From positions 13,950,001-14,014,000 of the forward strand of contig CM065322.1 of the NCBI GenBank assembly GCA_033032175.1: DNA of 64,000 nucleotides, read 5' to 3'. Positions 20,585 to 32,578 of the stretch are shown in pieces; within the stretch, counting starts at the first letter, position 1, and every line of letters begins with the position of its first letter. The notes beneath the pieces were generated by a model. It was not told the DNA's origin. It saw nothing but the letters and a program-made list of their open reading frames with translations, and searched no databases. The stretch is from Saturnia japonica. Its lineage: Eukaryota; Arthropoda; Insecta; Lepidoptera; Saturniidae. Made by a program: the position numbers and the translations under genes.

Positions 20585-23500
20585 TCATCATCTTCGATAG
20601 AAGAGTCCTATTCCTCTTCTGGCTCGATTTCATCCTCCGATAGCGTATCTGTAACAAAAAATCATTAAAATATTTAACAATATTAAAAAAAAATGAAAAA
20701 CGTGTTTTTTTTAATTATTAGAGAAAAAATGTACCTCAAAAATATCAGAAGTTAAGACTATATCTTCATATGCTTTCGGCAATTGATCACCTGAGAACCA
20801 GATCATTTTAAATTTTCCGTCGACAACTTTCCATCCATAGTCCGTTGTGGTAAAAGATCTATAATTTGTGCATTATGAGCATTACTCCACAAGCATGCAA
20901 TAAATCTAGTACGTAACACTTGCTGGAGTAACTCCGATTGACAGGGTGACAAGTTGCACGCATCGTAATTCCGGCCACTCAAGGAAAAGGGTTGGGATTT
21001 ATCTTTTACCTTGTATGTCTTATTGAAGATGACAATTCTGGCTTGATTAACATCGTCTAACTTTTTCAACCCATACAAGATACAAGTAAAAGATTGTATG
21101 ACGTTAAAAGAATCCTCCACATTATGCTCCTTTTAACCCAAATCCAGAAATGCTTCTTAGAAAATGTCTGAATTCATCAGAAATTGCAAAGGTTTCTTTT
21201 TTCCTCGTCGATACAATGCTGGGTTGAAATCGCAACCAGTGAACGCAAGCAAAGCTGGAAGCGCTTTTGAAAATTTTGGGCCTAGCTTTTTGTAGAGAGC
21301 GGATACGTCGATGTATCGGCGTACATTGCCAACTCCAAGATCCATCCAAACTTCTACTCTTGCTTGCAGGTGTTCCATATTTGCTAACATGATGCCCACT
21401 ATATCAGTATCAGAAGTTCTAATAGTAATAGTTGAATCTTCATGTTGTTGGCAAGCAAGAAATGCAATCTTCGCATCCGCTTCTTCGTGATCAGGGCATG
21501 ACAACTCATAATTAATGACTCGTGTTACTTTATTATCAGTAACAAAATATTCATAACACAAATCATGTATTATGTAAATTACCTTACTACCGATAATCGT
21601 TGCCATCTCCTGATCAGCCCAATGATCGCTCAAAAACTTGACAATAGCTTCCTTAAACTTTATATTTTTTAAATATTTCATATAATCTGCTGTTCTTTTT
21701 TGTTTCTGTTTTGTTGTTTCTGTTGTTGTTGTTGAGGACCAGAAATGTGGAATTCCTTGTCGTCTACACTACCTCGAATAGAATGCTCATAATCTTTGAT
21801 AGAGGGTGTGAAGTAGCGATCAAATACAATGGCAATTCTACTTGCAGCGTTATTGACAAGGCATTGTAATATCTTTTTTGACACGCCTCCAAAAGTACGG
21901 GGAATTCCTTTAAAAGTATTTTAAAAAAAGAAGCCATCTACAATTACAAGGTCAATTTGGGATGGTGGTTGGTCCATATCTACAACTTGTTTTTCTAACT
22001 CATGAATAAGTACAGACTTATCAGTCTTGTTTAAAGAACCATCTATATGGCACAGTGATAACGGTATAGGAGTTATAGGAACAAAAAGTACTTTGTCCAA
22101 GTCTACACTCGTGTCAAGAGATAGAGCTAATAACCGACCGAATAAATCCCGCTGCAATGTAACTTCGTGGACTTTTCCACCAATTTTAATTTTTTTTTTC
22201 TTGAGGCTTGCAAAAGTCTGCACCGTATTTTTTTTTAATGGCTGGTGAAACCGGTCTGAATTTAAATTGCATTCCATTATGAATTGATCTCGCTGAAATG
22301 TTCCCCCAGACACTCTTTAGTAAACAGTTTGTAATTTCTAGAGGGGCAGCTTGCCCTGTTGAAATATTAAACAACAGATCCTTATCAATTGAAATAGAGA
22401 ATGGATTGATGGTTTGCAGGACACAGTTCGAAAAAGCTTCAATTTGGATGTGTTGTTTTTTCATTCTATATGGGTGTAGATCAACAGCAATATCATGGTA
22501 GTTTCTGTCAAGCCCTGTACAAGTAAGTACATGAGATATGATTCGTTTTCGCGCTCCATGATTTTTACACCAATGTTGTCTAGCAGAAATTGAATTTGTG
22601 AGATTAACAATTCCAGTAAGACGACGAGCAGCATCACCATTTATCGTCTGCTCTAACGTTAAATCCACAGGAATTCGTGAGAAAGGCTTCATGGTTCTTC
22701 TGATTTCAAACGAACCCTTAGCCATTTCAGTTCGGTGATCTGGCTGTGGGTTATCTACATGTTGCAGTAAATTAATATAATACACTAGCCATCGACTATA
22801 GTTTTGTTGATTGTAATAGAAGAATAAGCTGACGATTTTCGCAATATGTACAAGTCTAAATCTCCAACTCTAATACTTTTAATGTATAAGTGGTATAGAT
22901 TTATAAAATCGATGTACAAACTTAAAATTGCGCCGTTTTTCCGTGCTTGCCGTCTAATGTGTCTTCTGTATATTCCTCATAAGATTCAATGAGCCGTTGT
23001 GTTTCTGCATGGTGAACTTGAGGAGAGACATCTTTACGAGTCAAAAATGTGGTGAGATATTCTAACACTGATTCGCCAACTGTCAATTGTTTGTTTTCCA
23101 AAAATGCTTCGAAATGAAATTGTTGCAATGCCAACGCCACGAGAGAGTGTAACCGTTTACATCTGTTATAATTTTTTTCGCCAATGAAACCTGGAACTGA
23201 ACCATTAGCGATCAATTCACATTCAGTCATGATATTGCTCAGTCCACAATCTTCAATAAACGTTCCAACTGCCTTGAAAAAAGCCAGTTCAATATGAAAG
23301 GCCCCTAAATGAATAAAAATATTGTCAAATCTTGGAGATTCTTGTGCTTGAATACAATATCTAGTGCGAGCAATAGCTAGATCATAAGTGATCTGGATGT
23401 AGGGAGCTTGACATTCATTTGCAATATCCTGACTCAATACTAGAGTTTTCAAGACAGTTGAATTGTTGGTGGGAGATTCATTAATTGGAGTAAGACATGA

Positions 23501-23640
23501 AATTTTTTGAACTCGTGAATCGTCATACAAAATATTGCTGTAAAATCCTACCCACATTGGAACATCTGATATTTGAATATTGGAAATACGTTGTAAATAA
23601 TATCATGCCACAAACGAGTCTCTGTGATCAGCTGTTTTTT
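20585..23640 (-). pseudogene. long XPG/FEN-like protein of the 19893-24461 element, broken
   Basis: Homologous reading runs from about 23640 to 20585 through several frames: 23557-22922, then 22785-22186, 22313-21921, 21884-21678, 21681-21157 and 21120-20803. An acidic tail (SEDEIEPEEE) ends it. Frame changes sit at homopolymers and elsewhere, so the copy is a pseudogene or has assembly errors. N-terminal landmarks are NESPTNNSTV, FIHLGAFHIE and NRCKRLHSL. The middle has PFSRIPVDLTLEQTI and NSISARQ, then LCHIDGSLNKTDKS. The C-terminal third has HEEADAKIAF, RTSDTDIV and LLAFTGCDFNP; the order and spacing of these acidic motifs resemble the XPG/FEN1 nuclease core (EEAEA, D-x-D, GCD). The nuclease role is inferred. 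A glutamine-rich stretch lies near 21720. Confidence 0.68.
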
Positions 23641-24074
23641 TTTTTTTTTTTAATATCATTCCCTGTAGACTCTTGGTCCACACCTTTTTTAATTTGGAGC
23701 TTTTATTTTGTTTGTTTGCGTTAAAAACTACAAAGGAAAAACTAAGTGAGGAATACTAAGACTAATATTATAACTACGTTATAATTTTTTTAATTATTAT
23801 TTTTTTTTTTTTTTTATTTAATATATATTATCATGGTTAGGTTACAGTTACTTAGGTTTTTTTTTATGTTAAATTAAAACTTATCACTAATATTGTGATC
23901 AGCTGTTATGGGGTCATGACAACAGAAACCAAAGTGGGGATGGAGTGAAAGAGTAATAGATAGAGAAAGAGTGAGAGAGGAATAGAAACGCGGAGAGGGT
24001 AATATAGGCATTACGCAGCTGCGCGCCTGCACGCATTAAAATTTATCGACGAGTTTTTGTTATTCCGGCTTATG

Positions 24075-24461
24075 GAAATCGTCAGATTATATATTTTTCG
24101 TTATCCTTGAATTATTTCCTTCAAAATAAAAAAAAATTTAGCCACGCTCGAGAATGTCCAGATGACGTTTTTTTACAACTTTGGAGCCCTTCCCTTTCTT
24201 TACGTCACTCTCAAATTGTCAGATTAGTGGAATATACACTTTTTAGCTTGTAATTAACTCACCCTACCTTAATCTGACGCGCTCGAGCATTTCCGATGAT
24301 CATTTTTTTTTTACTAATCTGATCCTTTATCCTGGACACGCGGCCTTATTTATGAGGGTCATATTTGTTGGAGTTACTTAACCGGGTACAAGGTATCCCC
24401 CTGTATATTAATCTGCCGCGCTTTAGTAAATCCCGAAATCCCCCCTTAGGCTCCCCTACTA
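24075..24461 (-). repeat. right subterminal motif array
   Basis: Inverted copies of the left-end motifs: motif B near 24078 and 24216 (TGTCAGATTAGTGG) and a variant near 24316; motif A near 24143 (CACGCTCGAG), 24270 (AATCTGACGCGCTCGAGC) and 24409 (AATCTGCCGCGCTTTAGT). As reverse complements the A copies read GGA-x-AT-x-CTCGAGCG, like the left end. Confidence 0.75.
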
Positions 24462-24718
24462 CAATGCCTGTAGGTATGAATGTACATTATCTATGGTAGG
24501 TAGAGTTACAAACGAAGGAGACTGATTGTTAAATGATGAAAGTCCAAAAAAGAATAAATGTTGTATGTTTAGTATCTAAACTGAGTTATTAATATACTCA
24601 AAGTTAGTGAATACATACAAAACAAGTTATATGCACATTACTTAATTAGAGCATTATTTTGTTAATTAGGATAAATTGAGACAAAACATGTAAAATAGTA
24701 GGATTACTACTACTAAAG

Positions 24719-27027
24719 CTAAGATACACATAAGGTTAGTAGGACGAGGAAGAGAAGGAGGTAAAAAGTCATATAGGGAATATCTGTTTTTGGAACAATA
24801 AAAAAATATGTGATCAGGGGACCATCCTCTAAGCCACATTCACAAAGAGAATGGTTCCTAATTCTTAATTTAGCTAAATTTACAGGGAGTGCACGCGTGA
24901 CCCAAACGGAGACAACAAATGATGGAGGAAACTTTTTTACTGAGAAATGGGAATTTAAAAAACCATGGTTTTCGGGGAACATTACTTTGCAAAAGACCAT
25001 AAAATTTGGCTTTATGTTTTCTAGAGTAATTCCAATCCTTTTGCGATAATTCTAGCAGCTTTGTTTTCGCAAGAGAGCGCAGATCATCTGTGTATAGCCT
25101 ATAGTGATCCATGGAACCGGACTGGACAGCATTTTTTGCGCAGGAGTCTACTGATTCATTACCAGAGATGCCACAATGGCCTGGAATCCATGCTAGCACA
25201 TTGTCAAGTCCTAAGATGTGATACTCATACATAGCTTCTCTAATCTTCAATATTACCGGATGTCTGGATATGGAACGGAATGGATTAGAGAGTATGGCCT
25301 GTAGGCAGCTTTTACTGTCAGTAAAGACAATTGCTTTCTTTAGTTTGTGAGACCTAATAAATGACACAGATTCGAGAATGGCAACAGCTTCCCCGGTAAA
25401 CACCGAGGAAAGTGCGGGACACGTATAACTAAGGATAATCCTATATTTCAGTATCCAAACTGCAGCACCTACATTACCAAAATCAACTAATTTAGAGGTA
25501 CCGGTAAAAACAGGAATCCAATCCTTCCAGTCTTTAGCAAGAATACTATGAAATACACTATTAGCCTCAATAGGGTTTCTACAGACACCAAAATTCAATA
25601 TAATAGCGGGTCGAAAAGTTAATGCAAAATAGTTAGTACTTACTGCATAAAGGATTGTAGCAACTTTAAAAAATAGGAAATGTAAGATTGTTAATTTTAA
25701 TATACGATTGAAGAATGCAGGGAAGCTCTTTTATAGATTGATAACCTCTGGCTTGAAATGCTTGTAAAACACTTTGTAGCCTGGGAATTATGGCATGGTT
25801 AGAATTCTGAAAAAGTTTAAAAAGGAAACCGGTCAGATATATATTGTCTGTGAAGGTACAGCGGAGAATCCACACACTCTACTTGCAGAGCATTGGTTGG
25901 ATAGGATTTCATGGAGCCAATGATTATTCGGATACATTTATATTGTATTTTATTTTATTTATTTAAGGCTACTTTATTACATGGGTCCAAAAGGAACGAT
26001 CCATTATCCAGAAGACTTCGAATAATGAAGTTATACAAATTTTTTTGGCAACCACCAAACACCTGATAAAGTACGAAGAATATTAATAGATTTTTCACAT
26101 TTTTATACAATTGCATTAAAATGAGGAACGCCAGATAGATTTTTATCTAAGATTATACCTAGAAATTTCGCCTGATCTTTCAGCGGAATATGTTCACCAT
26201 TGAAAAATAATTCAACATTTTAAGTAAAATGTCGTTTCCTAAGAGAAAGACCATGATCTGAAAGAGAAAGACCATGATTTGAAAGCCATTGGCCCAAATA
26301 ATACAAGGCATTATTCAACTGTTCCGCCGCTGTGTTAAGAGAAGTAGAAAACGTGTATAAAGCTATATCGTCGGCATACTGTAAAATTTAGCAAAAGGAG
26401 TCAACATATTGGGAAAATCAGCTGTATAAATATTATATAGCAAAGGGCTAAGAACCGACCCTTGAGGAAGGCCTTTCCATGACAATCTTGGACCTAGTAT
26501 TTTTTCCTTCGACTTTATATAAATCGCTCTTTCCATCAGGAGGCTGCTTATAAAATTGGTCATCTTCGCTGGGATACTCAGCTGAGCAAGTTTGCTCCTG
26601 AGTACCCGAATAACAACATTGTCGTAAGCAGATTCAACGTCCAAAAATACTGCAAATAAAAATTCCTTCTTTTGAAAAGAGTGACGGATATCAGTAATTA
26701 TAATGCTAAGATTTTCCATGGTCCTCATATTTTTCCTAAATCCAGTCTGGGCATGGGTCTAATAGCCCTTTACTTTCTAAAAACCACTCCAATCTATTTT
26801 TAACTAAATGCTCCATAATTTTGGAGAGAGCTGAGGATAAAGAAATGGGCTTATAGGAATGTGGATCTGATGGATTTTTACCTTATTTTAGGATGGGAAT
26901 AATTAACTGCGATTTCCACGATAAAGGACTACATTATGAGATTAGAATAAATTAATTACTTCTAAGAAAAACGATTTTGCTTTATTATTACTTTTAACAA
27001 GTAAAGAAAGTAAAGTTCTTAATGGTG
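24719..27027 (-). pseudogene. LINE-B ORF2: reverse transcriptase and RNase H part
   Basis: Minus-strand frames give reverse transcriptase motifs: WKSQLIIPILK and HSYKPISLSSALSKIMEHLV near 26.8-26.9 kb, FLDVESAYDNV, GLPQGSVLSPLLYNIY and, after a stop and frameshift, YADDIALY near 26.37 kb. RNase H follows at 25598-24870 with VFTDSKSCLQAI and WIPGHCGISGNESVDSCAK, holding the Asp and His-Asp active-site positions. The end has a cysteine motif, HSLCECGLEDG, then stops at 24719. RNase H places the element in the I superfamily. Several stops, mainly at 25.6-26.4 kb, show it is dead. The 27028-28648 insertion lies upstream. Confidence 0.82.
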
Positions 27028-28648
27028 AATTATTTGACGATCGCTATATCATATGGCGACGGGATTGAGACTACTCGAATACTGATCAATTGTTGGGAGG
27101 TGGGGTGTTAATTGCGATTCGGCGTGAGCTGATCGCTAATCTTCGTTCCGAGTGGTTCTCGTCAGCTGAAGATATTTGGGTGACCATATTAGCTCAATGT
27201 AAGAAACCAAAAATTTGTTACAAAATACATTTGTGTGTTGTTTATATTTGTAATCAGAATCTCGGTAATTCGATGGCAACACAATTAACAAATTTTTCGG
27301 ATAATTTAATTGAAATCGTACTTCAGAATCCCCTTGATAAATTTATTATCTTAGGGGACTTTAACCTACCGAACTTAACCTGGTCCTTAGCGGATGATGG
27401 TGTATCGTTTTATCCTTCTAATACTCAGGGAATTGTTCAAACTAATTTCATTGATAGCCTTGCCACATGCCACTTACAGCAATACAATTCATTTAATAAC
27501 ATAAACAATAGATTCTTAGATTTAATTTTTTCTAATAGTGATGTCTCTGTTACAAGTTGTATTGAACCTTTGGTTCCAGAGGATCAGCACCATAAAGCCT
27601 TAGTTGTAAATGCAGATTTTGTTGAACTCCACGCTCTTCCTTTGTGTCCGTACGTTAAATTTATGTATCACTTAGGTGACTTCGATTCAATTTCAGCAGG
27701 AATAAATGAAATAGATTGGCGCCATGAATTTAGCTCTAAATCTACAGAGGAATCTGTTTCGTTTTTCTACTCTACTTTGACTAGTTTACGAAACAAGTTT
27801 ATTCCCTCAAAAACTGTTACGCCTAATAATAAATACCCACTTTGGTATAAATCGTCGCTCATTAAAGTGTTGAAAGAAAAATACAAGTTCTTATCAAAGT
27901 TTAAAAAATACAAGAACTTATCTGATCACAATTCTTTCGAAACTTTAAGGGAACGAGCTAAACATATGGAAAAAGATATGTTCCACAATTATATCTCTCA
28001 AATTGAAATTAATATTTTGAAATCTCCCAAAGCGTTCTGGTCTTATGTGAAAAGTAAAAACCAGTGTAATGCTTATCCATCTATGATGAAATATGGTCTG
28101 GTTTCTTCTGCATCAGGTGACATCATATGTAACATGTTTTCTGACTATTTTCATTCTTCTTTTCTACATAATACACAGAATTCTTCACCTATTAATGACG
28201 GTTCAACATTCATTCTTGAGTCTTCTTCCAATATAAGTTCTTTGAAATTGTCTGTTCTGATATACAAAAAATTCTTGAAACTCTTGATCTTAACAAATCT
28301 GCAGGTCCTGATAACATACCTCCCATTTTAATAGTTAAGTGTGCAAATAGTATTTCTGTCCCACTTTCTCTTTTATATGAGCGTTCTCTTAAAGATGGGA
28401 TAATGTCCGATATATGGAAATCGGCCTTAATTACGCCTGTTCATAAGAATGGCTCTAAAGACTTGGTCATTAACTACAGACCCATCTCCAAACTTTGCAT
28501 TTTTTCTAAATTATTTGAAAAAGTAGTTTTCAAACAACTTTACCCTTCTCTTAAACATTCCCTTAACGATCGGCAACATGGCTTTGTAAAAGGAAGATCT
28601 ACTACATCAAATCTTATCCTGTCTAGTGATTACATAACTTACTACATG
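27028..28648 (+). pseudogene. LINE-A fragment: endonuclease to mid reverse transcriptase
   Basis: The plus-strand frame starts mid-endonuclease (FDDRYIIWRRD, then an in-frame TGA at about 27065) and continues as GGGVLIAIRREL, EDIWVTI, ILGDFNLPNLTW and RFLDLIFSN. The linker holds YPLWYKSSLIKVLKEKYKF. One frameshift near 28255 precedes the reverse transcriptase start (LNKSAGPDNIPPI, ALITPVHKNG, INYRPIS, RQHGFVKGRSTTSNL). It stops abruptly after DYITYYM, before the catalytic YADD. Both ends abut LINE-B sequence and no 3' tail is present, so it is not a simple retrotransposed copy. The family is jockey/CR1-like and related to the LINE at 52388-55960. Confidence 0.82.
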
Positions 28649-29245
28649 TCAGGGAGTGAGAGGAGATAGGCTTTCACAGAAGCGAATCCAACCTCTCTTC
28701 TTTTTTAAAGATAAAAGATTTTTGGAACGAGCTGCTGTTTGTTTATAATTAAGGAAATTATGAGTAGTCATGGATGAGTTATGTATAGCTTCTGCTTCCT
28801 TACGTTTACGAACAATTTCCGAACATTCAGTGTCCCACCAAGGAGGAGAAATTTTAAAAGAGCAATTGTGTTTTTTCGGGATATAAGAATTAGCTGCAGA
28901 CATCAGAGCTCCGACAAATAAGGAATAGGATTGGAAAATATTATTATTATCGGGATGGCTAATATAGTCCAATTTGGAATCAAGGGAAGCCGCATAGGAT
29001 GGGCAATTTGCTTTATTCACATTATATTCACGAGTGGACGGGGATTTATGAACTGGAAAACATCTACTGGGAATGGTAATAATAATAGGGTAGTGATCGC
29101 TTCCGTGAGAATCACTTAAAACCTCCCAAGAAAGCTAAGATGCAAGAGATGGGGGTCATACAGTTATATCAACCACACTTCTAGGATCTTGTAGAGGAGA
29201 AACTGTACGGGTAGGTACGGGTCACGAAAAAAAAGTTCCACCTAT
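28649..29245 (-). pseudogene. LINE-B ORF2: endonuclease end and linker
   Basis: The minus strand reads DPRSVVDITV near 29.18 kb, then LSDSHGSDHYPIII (the C-terminal endonuclease motif with the SDH catalytic triad), then the linker with PPWWDTECSEIV and FLNYKQTAARSKN. It ends where the LINE-A fragment begins at 28648. Upstream it is cut off from the endonuclease start by the BEL fragment. In-frame stops are present near 29.1 kb. Confidence 0.75.
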
Positions 29246-31755
29246 TTTCATTCCCCCATCAAAAACTACTCTTAAGCGAGTTGTTAAACTAGTGTATATT
29301 ATAGACTGCATGATGAGGCAAGAAATAAGTTGGACTATGATTCATATTATATTCAAAGAGATCTAAGTATTCAGCATGATCAAGCTCAATATATTCGTTT
29401 ATAAAATGATGTATTATACTTTGAAAATAATTCAGGCTGCCCCTTAAATTTTTTCTCTAAATTATAAAACCTTTGTAAAGCTGTATAATATGAGCCTGAT
29501 AAGTTTATGTTAGAGAGGTACCTTTAAGGGTAAGGCAACTTCAAATTTTTTATTTTTCAAAGAAACTATTTTTACATATTTCCTCACATAATTCAAATTC
29601 TGTTAACTTCTCAGTATAAACTTCAGCCACGGATTCACATTGCCAGAATTGTTCTAAAGAAATATTTTTGTTTATGTGAAAATTTGTTAAAAATGTTTTA
29701 GAATTACAATACCTAGGTATGGCAGAGGACGGTAGGCGACCTGCAATCATGTAGCCAAACTCAGTATTTTGAAGATAGGGCCCAAGCTCAGATAGTTCTA
29801 TCTTCCCAGGCTGTATAGATTGTAAAAATATTTGCGCATCTAATAATAATTGTACCTCCTTTGGAATATAAAACTCATCATCTGCAAGCTCAATTCCAAT
29901 AGATAAGTTTAACATCTTGGAATTAATTTCAAAATGTGGAAGGTTTTGAGTTATTTTATCTACTACAGCATAGCTAATTGTAAACTGAGTATTTGTTTTT
30001 AATGAAAATATGTATATCAATTGTAATAGATTTTCCTATTTTACACTGTGTGTTACCAATACCATTAAGACTCGAAAGATCATTTGAAGCATGGCCTTGC
30101 ACAAGCTGCATTAGATTTTTAGTAATACATGAAGCTTAGCTGCCGCTGTCTAAGATGGCACGGATACATAATATTTCACCAATTACATGTACTTTGACAG
30201 TGGGTAATAAAATAAATGATAATAAAGTTGGTTTGAATTAGAAAGCAAAGTGACTGGATTGGTCTCCTTGTCTGGAAGTGTATTGTCTTCATGAAGCAAA
30301 GAGTTGTGTGGTTTTTGTCAGAATGTGCATTTAAATTTATAATTACATTTGGTTTGTGAAAATTAAGACAAATCTTACACAATTTATTTTGAGTAACAAA
30401 ATTTGCACGCACCTTAACAGGGCTGCTTTGAAATTTATCACATTTGAATAATTTATGCAGTGTTAATTTACAGAACTTAGTATATACTGACACTGTAGGT
30501 GTGACTGCTAGTGTGGTGCGAGGAGCTGAGGTACCTTTTGTTCCTTCTAGGTTTGTTTCTTCTAAAGCTACAACTCTAAATTCCAAAAACTTGAATAAAT
30601 CTTGTAGAGTTTTATATTTTTGTGTTTGCTTCTCAAACTGGTAAGCACGATTTGTATACACATCAAGCTTTTTAACCACTATACATGTTAAATTGTTTCC
30701 CCATGACTCTGTGGGGTTCATTTAGGTTTTTGAGTGAACTCACATGTTGTTTGATAAAGGAAATGAAGCTTCTGAGGTTTGCCGGTGTGCCCTTTTGTAT
30801 TTGTTTGCAATCTAGCGTTTCATTGATGTGATAATTGATTCGTTTTTATTTATTATCATACCTGTCTTTTAGCATAATAATGGCTTCGGTGTAGTTTTTA
30901 TTTGTAGGTGGCAGACGTTTTATTAGATCCAACGCCTCACCACAAAACGTAGGTATATTTACGGCGGGTAGCTTGGTTGCTTCGTAATTCTGTGAGCTGA
31001 CATCTTTTTTTGTTTGCAGTTCTGTAAGTTTCCGGTGTATGGCAGCAAAGGTAAAAAAATATTTTTCTTCGACTTCGGCAATGTCATCTTGTTGGTCGGT
31101 TGTCTCCATACACGCCTCAACAAAACCTCATACGCAGCCTTGAGTGCCTCTTCTCTCACTTTTAAGACACTGATGTCAGCTAGTTGAAAATGTTCCGAGC
31201 CAACATAATTATACGCCTTCCTCCTCTTATATTGGTTAATTTGCGAGTATCTATCTCTCGAGCTGTCATTTTTGTTGTAATTGGCACAAATACTAATACT
31301 TCCACACAAAATTCGATTTATGACGACGGCGTTTTTCAAATTATGAAGTCTCAAAAATCACGCAGTAATTGTCTTCAAAATGGCGTTGATATTTTATCTC
31401 CCTCGCACGCGCGGTATTACAGCGCGTTGGAATGAGATGCCAGCTGCAGAAACAACACGCGTCGCGCCGGCTGTATCCTTCCTTGCAAAGGGTTATAATA
31501 GTACCACGAAATATGTACCTTGTCTTTGTTAATCTCGAAGGGCCATATGTTGGACGCAGCTCCCTGTTGTATTTTAGGGCCGGTTCATGTGTTGGTAATC
31601 TTAATCGGGTGCTAATTTATTCTTGATATTTACTAAAAGAGCGGCCGTCGTGACAAACGTTTTAATGTGCAAGAGAAAGTTTGTACAATTGATACTAATG
31701 ACAAAGTATTAGTAACAGTGTTACAATATAAAAAATGTATTAAAAACCCATTATT
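29246..31755 (-). mobile_element. BEL/Pao retrotransposon fragment inside LINE-B
   Basis: On the minus strand a probable 5' LTR end (GTCCAACA, ending at 31548) is followed by TATGGCCCTTCGAG, which could be the primer binding site. Then come gag, protease and the start of reverse transcriptase. The element stops in the reverse transcriptase near 29246, so it is a 5' fragment. The LTR outer boundary near 31755 is set only by loss of LINE-B similarity. Confidence 0.7.
29250..31354 (-). pseudogene. BEL/Pao gag-pol, truncated and broken
   Basis: The Gag start at about 31290-31109 has ADISVLKVREEALKAAYE. A second frame (31109-30846) has LPAVNIPTFCGEA and LPPTNKNYTEAI, typical of the DUF1759 Gag domain of BEL elements. 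At 30721-30176 come LDVYTNRAYQFEK and a cysteine region with CKICLNFHKPNV. The frame 30020-29550 has the protease and linker part: LADDEFYIPKEVQLLLDAQIF and FGYMIAGRL. Beyond it, FLPHHAV and RLRVVFDGG near 29.25-29.3 kb mark the reverse transcriptase start, where the copy ends. Frameshifts and stops break every join. Proteins of this family package and copy retrotransposon RNA. Confidence 0.78.
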
Positions 31756-32240
31756 AATTACGCAAACATTAGCATCATCAAAAATATCTAATAAGGAGCA
31801 GGCAAAAGGGTCAGAATGGTGAGACCCCACTCACATGCGGTGATGTGCGTTAAAACCTCCCATAAGAATTACCGGGGGAGGAAGCGAGCATATAATTAAC
31901 TGAACATCTGCAATAAGAGATGAATGGGGAGTAGAAATGTATAAGGATAAAAAGGATATACGGAATGCCCTAATGGCCACCGCATTAATATTGGGGCTAT
32001 GAGCTGGCAAAGAAATCTGAGAAAAGGTCAGACACTGTCTTACGAATAAAGCCGAGCCTGCATAGCCGTCTACTCTGTCATCGCGGATACAAGAATATCC
32101 AGGTACTCGAAAGCGGGAACCCGGCAATAGCCAACTTTCCAAAACAGCAATGATAGATGGAAAGAATTTGGAAATCAAAAGGATGAGGTAATGTTTCTTA
32201 TTCTTATTATTTAGACTTTGACTATTCCATTATATTATTC
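31633..32240 (-). pseudogene. LINE-B ORF2: endonuclease N-terminal part
   Basis: Coding begins near 32240 with WNSQSL and continues as ISKFFPSIIAVLESWLLPGSRF (catalytic Glu in ESWL), VDGYAGSALFVR and the GGFNAHH motif, where the family has GDFNAHH. A frame break at about 31833 follows, then SDPFACSLLDIFDDANVCVINNG. LINE-B similarity ends near 31755, and the rest of the frame to 31633 is BEL sequence. This APE-type endonuclease nicks the target for reverse transcription. The first Asp of the GDFN motif is replaced by Gly. Confidence 0.75.
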
Positions 32241-32578
32241 GCAAATGATCCATTTTTATTAGTAAGGGATACAATCCTGCTAAGTTTCAAAGCGACGTCG
32301 GACGGTAAGCAGTCATCATATTTGGCAATTATATTTAAAATTAAAGTTAGCATGATGTCTAACTAGTTATCATTACCAGACAAATGTAATGAAGAGGAGA
32401 GGTCCCCTGTATTAAGAGCACAACCGTTCAGCGAAAATAGCCTGATGGGCTGATTTATCGTAAGATTTACCACTGGCAGCTCTTGGACGCTGAGTGGTGA
32501 AGGTAGTTTTTTTCTATGAAGAAGGAAATGAAGGTTGTGAGAATCCGGGACACTAGGACGGGGAAGAGGGGCAAAAAG

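Larger units (their letters stand above)
19893..24461 (-). mobile_element. unclassified 4.57-kb DNA transposon encoding an XPG/FEN-like protein
   Basis: CAAT flanks both ends (19889-19892 and 24462-24465) as a likely 4-bp target duplication. The ends match as short inverted repeats: TGTAGGGGGGCC on the left, TAGTAGGGGAGCC on the right as reverse complement. A second inverted match, GGATTTACT, lies about 27 bp in. Both ends carry arrays of a repeated motif (listed separately). The flanks join in the 3' non-coding region of LINE-B. The interior encodes one long, broken minus-strand gene. I recognise the protein family from insect genomes but not an established transposon superfamily. Confidence 0.7.
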
